A stretch of DNA of 64,000 bases from Peromyscus leucopus (taxonomy: Eukaryota > Chordata > Mammalia > Rodentia > Cricetidae). Shown in pieces: positions 11,780-22,672 of this stretch (within the stretch, counting starts at the first letter, position 1; every line of letters begins with the position of its first letter). The translations under genes and the position numbers were made by a program. The notes beneath the pieces are model-generated. The model saw only the letters and a list, made by a program, of their open reading frames with translations, searched no databases and was not told the origin of the DNA. Location of the stretch: contig NC_051069.1 in assembly GCF_004664715.2 (NCBI RefSeq), positions 10,405,501 through 10,469,500 of the forward strand, in the 5' to 3' direction.

Positions 11780-11935
11780 AGCTCTGAAGAGACAGCTCAG
11801 TGAGTGCTTGCTGCCAAGTTGGAAGACCTGAGTTCAATCCCTGGAACCAGCTTGGTAGAAGGAAAAGACTGACTCCTGAAAGTTGTCTTCTGACGTCTAC
11901 ATGTGCACCCTCTGCTCACTCAATAAAAATGTACA
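11780..11935 (+). mobile_element. B3-type SINE
   Basis: gagacagctcagtgagtgct (A box), gagttcaatccctggaacca (B box), then tagaaggaaaagactgactc, ending in caataaaaatg. Confidence 0.75.
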
Positions 11936-12757
11936 TGCATATATATGTTATATGTGAGGTCTATATCTTAGCTGGAGTTCTCTTGAGGGCCGGGTGGCCC
12001 TGAAAGGAAGGAAGAGCTGATGTTCAGCCTTGGTGGGGATTAATTCAACAAGGCTTCCGTGGGGCTTAGGGATGGCTCAGAAGCTAACAGCAATCAGAGC
12101 TCTTTGAACCCCATGCCGCCAGGCTGACACCGAAACTCCATCTCATTCACCCACTTAGGTCTCCTGCCCACAACTCTCTGAATATTAGGCTTGGACAGGA
12201 CTCCATGAATGAGTCGGAATGTCCTCCAGGGAGGCGGAAGGACCACAGTCTGATTACCCTTTCTTTAAACCTTCACTGAGACCAAAAAAGGCAAAAACTC
12301 AGGCAGGGACACACAGCCATGGAGCCATGGGGAGGGGGGGGCAATGAAAGGTCCCTGTCACCTGCTGCTGTTGTCCAAACTGTGACAGTGGCTTGATCTT
12401 GCTCCTGTCAGGTGGGCTAGCCTACGACTACACTAGATGAGCTGAACAGACCGCATGTGACGGGAAGATCTTCTAGTTACCGGCTCCTCTCCTCTCCTTT
12501 TCCTGGCTCTGATGAGTTATAGAAGAAGAGGTCTACAGACAGGGACTAACACAGAGGCCTGGCAGGCCCTCTGAGAGATGCTTCTGTACCACAGATGCCA
12601 GGCCTCACTGAAGACTGACCTGGAGGGTGGCTCTCTGGTTCTCCTGCCCAGTGTCATCCATGCTGCAGGTCTAGGCCTCTCCTCCCACTGCACAGCCTCC
12701 TCTAGAGCAGGTACAGTGTCCAGGAAAAAGCCAGAATGACTAAGGCCTGTGCCTTAT

Positions 12758-13247
12758 TTCAGGTTTCTATTGATGTGATTAAAAACACTATGACCGCTGG
12801 GCACACCTTTAATCCCAGCACTCGGGAGGCAGAGCCAGGCAGATCTCTGTGAGCTCGAGGCCAGCCTGGGCTACAGAGTGAGATCCAGGACAGGCACCAA
12901 AACTACATGGAGAAACTCTGTCTCGAAAAACCAGAAAAACCCACCATGACCAAGAGCAACTTGGAAAGGATTTATTTCGTCTTACGATCCTCAGGTTACA
13001 CTCCCATCACTGAGGGAAGTCAGGGCAGGAACTGAAGCTGAGGCCATGGAGGGGTGCTGCTTACTGGCTTGCTTCTCTTAGCTTGCTCAGCCTGCTTTCT
13101 TATCCACCCCAGGACCACCTGCCCAAGGGTGGCACCACCCACAGTGCTGGGCCCTCCCACATCAATCACTAATCAAGAAAATGTCCACAGGCTAGTCTGG
13201 TGGAGGCATTTTCTCAGTTGAAGTTCCCTCTTCCCAGATGACATCTG
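12758..13247. mobile_element. Rodent hAT-like element (RCHARR1-type) interrupted by a B1
   Basis: Outer segments 12758-12782 and 12943-13247 join into one repeat: tttctattgatgtgatt at the start, then ggaaaggatttatttcgtct, ctgcttactggcttgctt, tcagcctgctttcttatcca and cattttctcagttgaagttc. The same arrangement recurs at 17276-18120, 30329-30723 and 46487-46735. The class name is from memory. Confidence 0.55.
12783..12942 (+). mobile_element. B1 SINE (cricetid-like), nested insertion
   Basis: Full-length B1 order: cacctttaatcccagcactc, gaggccagcctgggctacag, caggacaggcaccaaaacta and ctctgtctcgaaaaaccag. The caggacaggcaccaaaacta body is the form I associate with cricetid rodents. Flanks carry a diverged duplication (aacactatgacc / cccaccatgacc). 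Confidence 0.85.
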
Positions 13248-14250
13248 TTCAGGGCAAGAATCAAGAAGCCCCTGAAGTCCCTGAGCTCACACCATGGTGG
13301 TCTGGGCCACATCTCCAGCATTCCATGTTAGGCACAGCTCTGGCTGGTGATGACAGCCCAGGGCTGGGGCCCCAATTTCTCTTTCTCTTGCCTGAACCAG
13401 AAAGTTCCTTTCTCCTCACTGCAATCCACGTGGGTTAGAATGCTGGCAACTTGCCTCTTTCCACTGTCTTCCATGCTGTCACGCGTCATGCTGTCACGTG
13501 TCAGGCCTTGGGTGCCAGAAGAGCTCAGAGCACGAGGCTCTTCATAGACAGCTTATTCCCGAGAGCGAGTCCTGGGCAGGGTCTGGTAGCAGTGCCACCC
13601 GCTCTGTGGTGTTGCGTGACCTTGAACAAGGTGGTTGGTTGTTGGTTCCGAGCCTCGGGTTTCTCTCATCTGTCACACTGAGAGGTGTGACCACATGCCT
13701 CAGCCACCTACAGGTCCTGCTGGAAAGCAGGGGACAGAGGTTAGCTGGAGATCAGCTCAGCCCTGCCAGGTGCGCAGGAAGGGAAAACGATCTGGAGACG
13801 GTCCTCCAGGTAGGCTGGCTGTTACAGAGCTCAGCGGCTACCTGTCCGCCCTCTCCTGTAGAAGAACAACTTGGAAACGGCTGGCTGAAGGGATGGGGGG
13901 GCGCGGGGGAGCCTCAATGGCACGGGGTGTGAAGGTGTTGGTGTCATGCAAGCCTTGCTCATGGGGTCAATGCCCCCTGCCCTCTCCGAGAATACTGGTC
14001 ACTTTATGACGGGCTTCGGAATGCTCCAGCAGGGCACTCCACCTGCAGAGGATCATCCATGGCTCCCACTCCCTGAAGAGCCCAGATTGCTTCCCAGGGT
14101 GGAAGTTCCTCAGCAGTCTGAACCAAGCCTTCCTCTCTGGTCGGTCCTTCTCCATGTTGTCAGCTCTTCTAAGCAGGTCCAGACATCTGCAGGTGTAGGG
14201 CCTCCCGAAGCTTAGGTGTCCCCCTGCCTCCTCCTTTGGATCTTGCTTGT

Positions 14251-14461
14251 CCTCCGTCTCCCTGCCCCCCGCCCCGTCTCCCTGCCCCCCCCCCCCCCCC
14301 CCCCCCTGCCCCCCCCCTGCCCCGTCTCCCTGCCCCCCCCCCCGCCCCCCCCCCGTCTCCCTGCCCCCGCCCTCCGTCTCCCTGCCCCCCACCCCCGTCT
14401 CCCTGCCCCCCCACCCCCCACCCCCTGTCTCCCTGCCCTCCATCTCCCTGCCCCCTGCCCT
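14251..14461 (+). repeat. C-rich (CCGTCTCCCTGCCCCC)n tract
   Basis: Repeated units of TCTCCCTG joined by C runs of varying length, the longest about 20 C. The complement is a dense G-run array. Long open frames on both strands here are composition artefacts. Confidence 0.95.
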
Positions 14462-16035
14462 ATACACAACTCCTCCTCTCAACAAGACACAAACCCCTGT
14501 ACTGCAGTACTCTGGCTCTTTGCCTTCCTCATCTGATAGGCAGAGAAGAGCCAGGGGAAAGCACTTAGACTCCCTGCCAGATTGTCCCCCAAAGCCTGCT
14601 TTCCTCTTCTTCACAGGTCTGCCAGGCTCAGCAGTGTGGTGGAGAGTTCCTATGTCTTTGGGTGTTAGCACAGGCCTTCATGAAAAGGGCCAGTAACCAG
14701 TACACAGCAAAGACAAGCCTGTGCTCTGAGGCTTGCCCCAGCAGGAATCCCGGGGCCCCAGAGAGCTAGCCTCCTCCCAACACACACTCACATACACACT
14801 CCGCTACTCAGGGCCTTCCAGTCTCAGGGGAACCTCTTGTCCATTTTGAGGACTCCGGACAGATACTTCCCAGAACCAAGGACAGAGATGGCCCCAGTAC
14901 CTCCATTCTGGAGCCATTCTTGGGCATGTTCTCAGGAGCTAATGCTGGGAGAACTGGAGAGGGGCTGTAACTGGCACCGTGGATGAAGGACCCCCGTGTG
15001 AGGGAACATGAGATGCCTTCCCAGCTCCATAGTGTTTATGGCTCTTAACCTGCACAAACTCATGCCAGCTGTCACCGTCAGGGGTCTAGGGACCAGTTTC
15101 CTCACCTATCAACCACCTTCTCTAGATGATACTGTGAAGATGAGGTGTGTGGAGGGTATATGAACCCAGATTGGGCCAAAGATTCCATAGAGCGCAGAGC
15201 CTGAGGCACAGGGCACCTGACCTTTCCTGCAGGCTTTGGGGAGATGGATGGCAGCCCCAGGTGATGATGAGCTTGTTAACACTAGCTTCCCTCCAGAGGA
15301 GAGCAAGGAATGCAAACAAACAGTCCACTGCCTTGGGACTAAGAGACAGCACACAGAAGAGGGAGGAGACAGGGAAAAGACAGTGTCTACAGATGTCACT
15401 CAAAATGAGACTCTGGACTCACAGGGGACAACCCTTATGTGGCCCATCACCAACGTGGGTTTGGTCTTCCCATGTGTGGTATTGAATTCCGGGTAGGCTG
15501 ATGTCCCATCATGCTTTCGGGTTGCATGCCACCACCTCCTATCTCATCCCCACCCCACCCCACCCCCATGGATAAGGCTGCCTGCAGCATCAGCCCTGTC
15601 TGTCTGTAGGAGAGTCTCGGGTGCATTCCTGTGGGGTGAATCCAGGCCCCAAGAGAACACAGGTGTCTCACAGCAGTGGTTTCCAAACATGGCCACCCAT
15701 GGATAACGGAAATCTCTCAGACACACCGAAGTCCAGCCTCCTTCTTAGTCACAGTGATAGCTAAGCTCTGTAACCAGGTATGGGAGTTTTTAGAAACTTC
15801 CCAGGTGATTCTAAAGTGTAGTGAGGGTTCAGAAGCACAAGAAAGAGGGGGACACCAGGTGAGGAGGGAACAGCCATGGAAGTGCTACTGACGTTCCATA
15901 CCTTTCGCTGGTGCCTCATCTCCAACCGTAACGGCAGGGATGCCTGTGAGTAAGAGAGCCAGGTGCAAGCTGCAGCTCCTGCCTCCAACTGCCTCACCTG
16001 GCAAATCCTTCTAGAGCTCAGTTTCTCCTCCATAA

Positions 16036-16177
16036 ACCAGGCTGGTGAGGTGGCTCAGCAGTTAAAAGCACCTTCTGTGCAAGCCTGATAACCTGAGTTC
16101 AATCCCTGGGACCCACGTAACGGTGGAAGGAGAGAACCGACTCCGAGTCGTCCTCTGCCTGCCACACATACACATTC

Positions 16178-16220
<43 letters not shown>

Positions 16221-16400
16221 TTTATTATTATAATTCTGGCGAAATGGCTCAGCAGGTAAAGGCACCTCTCACCAAGCCTAATGACCTAAGTTCCATCTCC
16301 AGGACCCACATGGTGGAAGGAGAGAACTGACTCCCCCCACAAGTTGTCCTGTGACCTCTACATGTGAGCCATGAGACATAAGTACCCTCCACACACAGAA
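16036..16400 (+). mobile_element. Two tandem B3-type SINEs separated by (TAA)n
   Basis: The first copy (16036-16170) has gtgaggtggctcagcagtta and gagttcaatccctgggaccc. A (TAA)n tract of about 14 units (16180-16220) follows. The second copy (16236-16400) has gaaatggctcagcaggtaaa and tggtggaaggagagaactga. Two insertions in the same orientation. Confidence 0.8.
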
Positions 16401-16482
16401 AGGAAGGAAGGAGGGAGGAAGGGAGGGAGGGAGGAAGGAAGGAAGGAAGGAAGGAAGGAAGGAAGGAAGGAAGGAAGGAAGG
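16400..16482 (+). repeat. (GGAA)n microsatellite
   Basis: Impure GGAA/GGGA at 16400-16432, then 12 perfect GGAA units (16433-16480). It grows out of the preceding B3 tail. Confidence 0.95.
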
Positions 16483-16863
16483 ACCTGATCCGCTGGAACC
16501 AGAGCTGCAGACTATCATGAGCTACCATGTGGTGCTGAGTCTCAAATGTGGGTCTCCTGCAAGAGCCACTGAGTCACCTCTTCAGCCCCAACTGTTTAAT
16601 TTTTTATAACAACATTCATGGAGCTAGGGGTGAACCTTAGCTTGCTTGGTATATATCAGATCCTAGTTCAACCCCCAACACTACAAAAAAAATGTTTTAA
16701 ATTTGAAAAAAAAATTCTATCTTTAACATTTAAATTAAAATGTTGAATACTGGGGTATAGCTCATCTCAACAGGATAGTACTTATCTAGCATACCTACAT
16801 CCTTGGCTCTATCACCAAAATTAAAAACAATCTTTTTACTTTTCAGATTTTAATTTCAAGATA

Positions 16864-17068
16864 GGGGCTAGAAAGATGGCTCAGTGGCTAAAAGAGATTA
16901 CTTCCCTTCCAAAGGGTCCACCCAGTTTAGTTCCCAGAACCCAGCTAGGTGGCTCACAATCTATTACTCCTGCTCCAGAGACTCCAAAACCCTCTTCTGG
17001 CCTTTACAAGTAAGCACACACATGTGGCAGACACACAGATAGTCAGAGGCACATAAATAAAAATAATT
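16864..17068 (+). mobile_element. B2 SINE
   Basis: gctagaaagatggctcagtg, gttcccagaacccagctagg, ccctcttctggcctttacaa, ending in an aaataaaaat tail. Confidence 0.85.
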
Positions 17069-17082
17069 TTTGTTTATTTTGT

Positions 17083-17226
17083 TGTTTTGAGACAGGGTTT
17101 CTCCATGTAGCCTTGGCTGTCCTGGAACTCACTCTGTATACTAGGCTGGCATTGAACTCACAGAGATCCGCCTGCCTCTGTCTCTCAAGTGCTGAGATTA
17201 AAGGTGTGTACCACTACCACCCGACT
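17083..17226 (-). mobile_element. B1 SINE
   Basis: Complement B1: gagacagggtttctccatgt, cctggaactcactctgtata, gatccgcctgcctctgtctc and gattaaaggtgtgtaccac. Confidence 0.88.
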
Positions 17227-17275
17227 TAAAAATAAATCTTTTAAAAAGGTTTTAAAATTAAATGTTTATTATTGT

Positions 17276-18120
17276 CTTAGTTGGGTCTATTATTGCTGTT
17301 CTGAGGCACCATAACCAAAAACAATTTGGGGGGGAAAGTGTTTATTTCACTCACAGTTCCATATAACAGTTCATCAACAAAAGCAGTGAGGGAGGGAACC
17401 TGGAGGCAGGAGCTGATGCATGCAGAGGCCACAGAGGGGTGCTGCTTACTGGCTTGCTTCCTATGGTGTTGCTGGTTGGTTTTTTATTCTTTTGAGGGGC
17501 CTGCCACCCAGTTCCCAAATAATTCACACACGGAGGCTTATTCTTAATTATGAGTGCCCAGCCTTAACTTGACTTATTTCTTGCCAACTCTCCTTAAATT
17601 ATCCCATCTACCTTTTGCCTCTGGGCTTTTTCCATTCTCTTACTTCTGTAAATCTTACTCTTACTCTGTGGCTTGTTGTGCAGCTGGATGGCTGGCCCCT
17701 GGGTCCACCTCCTTCCTTTCTCATTCCTTCTTTTTTTCTTCTTCCAGATTTCTCCTTCTATTTCTTCTCTCTGCCTGCCAGCCCCATCTATCCTTTCTCC
17801 TGCCTTGCCATTGGCCATTCAATTCTTTATTAGACCATCAGGTGCTTTAGACAGGCACAGTAACACAGCTTCACAGAATTAAACAAATGCCACATAAACA
17901 AAAGTAACACACCTTAAAATAACATTCTACAACACTATGGCTTGCTCAGACTGCTTTCTTATAGAACCCAGGACCACCAGACTGGGGTGGCATCACCCAC
18001 ATCAATCACTGATTAAGAAAATGCCCTACAGGCTTGTCTACAGCCCCATCTAATGGAGGTATTTTCTCAGTTGAGGCTTCCTCCTCTCTGATGACTGGCT
18101 TGTGTCAAGTTGGAAAAAAT
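17276..18120. mobile_element. Rodent hAT-like element (RCHARR1-type) split by an LTR-like insertion
   Basis: Left part 17276-17466 runs from gtcttagttgggtctattat through tactggcttgcttcctatgg. Right part 17935-18120 resumes at ctatggcttgctcagactgc and ends near gtgtcaagttgg and actagccagtag. Removing 17467-17934 plus one CTATGG restores a continuous element like that at 30329-30723. Confidence 0.6.
17467..17934 (-). mobile_element. LTR-like solo insertion with 6-bp target duplication
   Basis: 468 bp bounded by TGTTG and CAACA and flanked by the perfect duplication CTATGG (17461-17466 and 17935-17940). On the minus strand an AATAAAG polyadenylation-like signal lies about 110 bp from its 5' end. 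TG/CA ends, 6-bp duplication and size fit a solo class II LTR; the interior also resembles a rodent repeat I know as RMER1-like. No coding remains. A partial relative is at 58365-58715. Confidence 0.7.
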
Positions 18121-18325
18121 AAATAAAAAAACTAGCCAGTAGCTTTATAAAAGAATCAGAAGTCGTTACTAATACTCAGCTAGTTAAGAATACTCACGTC
18201 GAACGTTATAGTGTGTTTTCTTACAGATTGTGCAGTTTCTAGTAATGATCATTTCGTGTATAGAACACAATTCTGTTTCAGTAAATGTTAGATCTTTAGC
18301 ACTCCTCATGCCGATAAATGTTCCT

Positions 18326-18355
18326 CAGTTTAACAGCGCCATTGCTGTTAAACTG
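18326..18355. repeat. Perfect 12-bp inverted repeat with 6-nt loop
   Basis: Arms CAGTTTAACAGC (18326-18337) and GCTGTTAAACTG (18344-18355) are exact complements around GCCATT. It sits in a stretch with no recognisable transposon. Confidence 0.9.
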
Positions 18356-18639
18356 GCATGCTGTGACTCTTCTATGCAGGGCTTCTGCAGGGGAAAAATA
18401 ATGGTGTCTTGGTGTGCTTCCCTGGAGTAAGTTCTCCAAGTGGAACTGTTACCCAGGGGCTGTGAACCTGTTACAAGTGTGGTGAGTGGTAGAGCTCTGT
18501 GATGCTAGGGCAGAGTGTCTCATGCCTGGAATCCCAGAACTTGGGATGTGGAGGCAGGAAGATAAGTTCACGTCAGCTACAAACTGAGTCAGAGGCTGAC
18601 CTGATGGGCTACGTGAGATGCTGTCTTGAAAATAAAACA

Positions 18640-18848
18640 GAACCAGTGAGATGGTCGGTTCAGTGGGTAAAGGCTCTTGCCATCAAGCCTGGCGATCTGA
18701 GTTTGACCCCAGGACCCACAGGATGGAAGGAGAGAACTGACTCATGAAAATTTTCCCATGACCTCCACATAGACACCAGGGCATGCTTACTCACATACCT
18801 GTACATGTGTGCATATGTGTGCCCTTCTTCACACACTAAATAAATAAA
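18640..18848 (+). mobile_element. B3-type SINE
   Basis: gatggtcggttcagtgggta, gagtttgaccccaggaccca, tggaaggagagaactgactc, with a taaataaata tail. Confidence 0.82.
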
Positions 18849-19523
18849 GTACTTTTTTAAAAAAATTAATGCAATAAAAGTATTAAAATGATCTTGCCCA
18901 GTGGGCCTCCAGGAAAGCCACGCCCCAAGCTTGGAATATCGACAGGTGGAATGGATTCCCATGCAACCTAATCCTGGTCTGCATTCTCCCCTCCCCATGA
19001 GCCCTCCCATCCATCCTACACTAAGTCCCTGTCTGGCTCTGTGGAAGCTAAAGCCCTCAGAGGCTCAGGGACCAGATGGCATCTTACACTCCAGCCCCCA
19101 AGGAACCTACTATAGGGACAGTTCTGGGCACCGATCATCTATCATAGCTGTCCAACCTTTTGACACTACAATATAACATTGTATCTACAAATAGGTTGGG
19201 ATGTGCTCATGGCTCTTCTGGGATACTTGCAGCCCACAGGCCACAGGCAATACAAGCCTGCAAGTCATTCTGATGTGTCACACTGGAAAACCCTGGGCAC
19301 ACTCACAAGCAATCCAAACTTGTTTTCTTGGCTGTAAAATCGAACTGCCCTGAGGTTTAAATCTGATCGTATTTGGTAAGATATATTAATAATGGTAGTC
19401 TGTGTTAGAGTCAGCAGCAATATCGGTGGGGAGCTCATATTAAGTATGAGAAGGTGGCACTGGATGGCAGCCAGAGCGGCTTTGAAGACTGGCAGGTGAA
19501 AGGATCTACTCTCTCCTTTGATC

Positions 19524-19525
<2 letters not shown>

Positions 19526-19555
<30 letters not shown>

Positions 19556-19805
19556 GCCAGAGGTTGGTATGGAGTGTCTTCCTCAGCCATTCTACACCTT
19601 GAGTTTTTGAGAGGAGCTCTCTCACTGAACCTGGAGCCAACTCAGGTAGACCAGCTGTCCATCAAACCCGAGGGATCTGCCTGTCTGTACTTCCAAGGTT
19701 ATAGATGAACACCATTGTGCCTGGCTTTTTACAGGGTGCCACAGATCCAAGCTCGGGTCCTCAGGTCTGAAAACGCTGTACCTGCTAAGCCATCTCTCCA
19801 GCCCC
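19526..19805 (-). mobile_element. B4 SINE with (GT)n tail
   Basis: The plus strand shows (GT)n at 19526-19550, aggccagaggttggtatgga, tctctcactgaacctggagc and the complement head taagccatctctccagcccc. Nearly complete. Confidence 0.82.
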
Positions 19806-20077
19806 AGATTTGATTATACTAATACATATTAGTAGTATCTGTCTACACTGGTGTCAGCGTGAGTACTAGTGGAGCTAGCCTGGAGTATTGGAAGAAGTCA
19901 GCAGCTTGCAGCCAGGCTTGGAGACAGATAGACGAGGGTCTACTTTATTCACAGCCCCTATGGGGAATGGATTAGCTACTTTATTTATTTGTTTGTTTGT
20001 ATATTCATTCACTTATTTATGAGGCACTCTGTCTGTGCAGCCCAGTCTAGCCTCAAATTCAGATCCTCCTGTCGCTG

Positions 20078-20081
<4 letters not shown>

Positions 20082-20125
<44 letters not shown>
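20082..20125 (+). repeat. (CA)22 microsatellite
   Basis: Pure dinucleotide run beside a short minus-strand B1 remnant (20035-20081). Confidence 0.95.
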
Positions 20126-20127
<2 letters not shown>

Positions 20128-20452
20128 TTTTAGAAGGTCTGACTTGTTATTTCATTGTTATGTCAATGTAGCAAATGTGCAGACGTCCTGAAGTACTAGG
20201 AGTGTTGTGTTGTATCAGTGTGTGCTGTCTTACGAGAGCCTACAGCTAAGTTTCTAGGAATTTTTTAAAGCCGATTGTTAAGTATGGCCTTTATTAAAAA
20301 TTAAATTACATTAACTTACAATTAAATAAATTATAATAAAAGCCGAGGCACAGAGTATTAAAAATTCATCACAGCTTAACTGTTTCATTGTGTTCACGAG
20401 GCTCTTTGCATCTATTACATCTGCCCAACTGTGTCCTACTAAGAGTCTTTTC

Positions 20453-20690
20453 GGGGCCGGGGATGTAGCTCAGTTGGTCGGGTGTTTGCCTAACCCTGGC
20501 ACAAAGCCCTAGGCTCCGTCTCCAGCCTGGTATAAGCCCGAGAGCGGTGGTGGTGCATGCCTGCAATCCTAGCACTCAGGAGCTGGAAGCATGAGGAACT
20601 GAAGTTCAAAGTTAACAATGGGTATCGAGTTCAAAGCCAGTCCGGGCTACATGAGATTTTGTCTTTAAGACAAACAAGTCTCAAAAAACA
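20453..20690 (+). mobile_element. ID-B1 composite SINE
   Basis: ID head ggggatgtagctcagttggt and gcacaaagccctaggctccg, then a B1-like part with gcatgcctgcaatcctagca and agtccgggctacatgaga. Confidence 0.8.
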
Positions 20691-20696
20691 GAAAAA

Positions 20697-20817
20697 TGTC
20701 TCAGCAGGTAAAGATGCTTATATACAGCACAAGCCTGATGACCTGAGGTCTAGTCCCAGAATTCATGTCCTCTGACCTCCACATGCCTGCTGTGGGATGT
20801 ACACCCAAACTCTCTCT

Positions 20818-20890
<73 letters not shown>
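20697..20890 (+). mobile_element. B3-type SINE with long (TC)n tail
   Basis: gtctcagcaggtaaagatgc and gacctgaggtctagtcccag identify the SINE. The tail is a TC tract of about 38 units at 20811-20890, interrupted by CTG and GTC. Confidence 0.75.
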
Positions 20891-20891
<1 letters not shown>

Positions 20892-21170
20892 AGCATGGCT
20901 CCCATCTGTCTCACTCTGCACAGGGTCCAGGAATGTGGCAGACCTCTTCCTCCAGTGCCAGTGTGTTCCCGTGGGCTCCTAGATCAGTATTCCTGATGGC
21001 TGGCTATGGATGGCCTTGGTGCCTCTCCGAGTGGCCTGGGCTGGGCTGGGTGCCAGAAGCTTGATGCAGACAGCTTTGCTCAGCAGATACTCAAGTGCAG
21101 CGTTGAGATGAGCCGGAACCACGGCTTTGGGAGAGAGTGAGGGCACTGGCAGGATCCCGCTGCCAAGCTG

Positions 21171-21211
21171 AGGGGCACTGGGGGGAGGGGCACTGGGGGG
21201 AGGGGCACTGG
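21171..21211 (+). repeat. 15-bp G-rich tandem repeat
   Basis: Units start at 21171, 21186 and 21201, each aggggcactgggggg with the last truncated. Runs of four to six G separated by 1-4 nt fit a G-quadruplex on the transcribed-sense strand. Confidence 0.85.
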
Positions 21212-21424
21212 CTAAGAGCGAGAAGATTCAAAGGGCTTGCCCTGAGGAATCACACTGTTTGGAAATCCCAGCCTGGACTTTTGCTGTTTGATTTGGGGAC
21301 GCTTCCTTTCCTCACGTCTAATGCACAGGTTTGTTGAGAGAGTTAATAATAACACCTCAGTAGATCCTGGGTCATATATGGCTCAGTCTCAGCTTACATC
21401 TTGTTATAAAAAATTATAGTCTAA

Positions 21425-21645
21425 GGCTGGAGGTATGTGTAGATTGGTTGGTAGCGTTTGCCTGGGTTGCACAAAGCACTGGATCCCACTCCCACTTAGT
21501 ACCAAATACACTGGATACAGTGGTGCATGCCTGTAATCCCAGCCCCTGGAAGGCTGTTAGAAGGAGCGCCAGGATCCCAGGCCAGCCGGGGCTACAGAGT
21601 GAGTTCTAGCAAGTTAAGAGTGAGAACCTGCTTCAATAAAACCAA
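21425..21645 (+). mobile_element. ID-B1 composite SINE
   Basis: A diverged ID head (gtagattggttggtagcgtt, tgcacaaagcactggatccc) followed by gcatgcctgtaatcccagcc and ccagccggggctacagagtg. Confidence 0.75.
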
Positions 21646-21663
21646 ACAAACAAACAAAAAATG

Positions 21664-21853
21664 TTGTTGGAGAGATGGCTCAGTGGTTAAGAACATTGGT
21701 TGCTCTTCCAAGGACTTAGGTTTGAACCCCAGAACCGATATGGTGGTTCACAACTGTCTCTAAAGCTAGTTCCAAGGGATCTGACATACTCTTCTGGCCT
21801 CTGAGGACTCATGTGCGGTACACAGACATACATATAACACAAAACTAAGCTAA
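21664..21853 (+). mobile_element. B2 SINE
   Basis: gttggagagatggctcagtg, gaccccag-type B box at about 21722, ctcttctggcctctgaggac, ending in an A-rich tail at the next insertion. Confidence 0.87.
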
Positions 21854-21859
21854 AACAAA

Positions 21860-22333
21860 TGTAGCAGGAATCTTAAAAGTTCTTATTAATAAAAACCAAA
21901 CCTGGAGCCAGGTATTAGGGTGAATGCTGGAAGATCAGAGAAGCAGAACAAGCCACAGCCACCTCACCTCGCCAATTCCTCAGCTGATCCTGCTTCCTCA
22001 GACTGGATGCCTCTCAGCTGAACTGTGCTGCTCCAAAGCCTGAAAGCTTAACCAGGCTAAAAGCTTCTAGTTTCTGGTCCTCATGCCTTATATACCTTTC
22101 TGCTTTCCTGCCATCACTTCCTGGGATTAAAGGCATGTGTCACCATGCCTGGCTGTTTCCAGTGTGGCCTTGAACTCATAGAGATCCAGAGGGATTTCTG
22201 CCTCTGAAATGTTAGGATTAAAGGTGTGAGTGCCACCATTTTCTAGCCTCTGTATCTAGTGGCTGTTCTGTTCTCTGACCCCAGATAAGTTTATTAGGGT
22301 GCACAATATTTTGGGGAACACAATACCACCACA
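21860..22333 (-). mobile_element. LTR-like element with 6-bp target duplication
   Basis: 474 bp with TG (21860) and CA (22332-22333) ends, flanked by the perfect duplication AACAAA (21854-21859 and 22334-22339). The minus strand has an AATAAAC polyadenylation-like signal near its 5' end (complement tttatta at about 22288). The centre holds B1-like blocks (gggattaaaggcatgtgtca). I do not recognise a family name. No coding remains. Confidence 0.65.
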
Positions 22334-22357
22334 AACAAAAGATGACATTAATGGGGC

Positions 22358-22626
22358 AATTAAGATGATTCAACTTAGTACAAAGTGTCTCCTGTGCAAG
22401 CCTGAGAACCTGAGTTTAACCCCCAGAATCCACATAAAAGATGGGGGCACAGTAGCACATGCTTACAACCCCAGTGACTGGGGGAAAGATCTCACGGGAC
22501 CCCTGGAGCTGGTTGGCCTGCCAATCCAGTTCATTGGTGAGTCCCAGGTCACGGTGAGAGACCTTGTCTCTAAAAATAAGGTGATGGCTTCTGAGGAACA
22601 CCAGAGGTTGACCCCTGACCTCCAGC

Positions 22627-22657
<31 letters not shown>

Positions 22658-22672
22658 ACACACACACACACA
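22358..22672 (+). mobile_element. B4 SINE with (CA)n tail
   Basis: A tRNA-like head (tgtgcaagcctgagaacctg, gagtttaacccccagaatcc), gagagaccttgtctctaaaa in the middle and tgacccctgacctccagcct at the end, then CA repeats (22629-22672). Confidence 0.78.

Noticed and set aside
13967..14671. 234-codon minus-strand Gly/Arg-rich open frame
   Set aside because: Produced by the C-rich simple tract at 14251-14461; no start context or domain.
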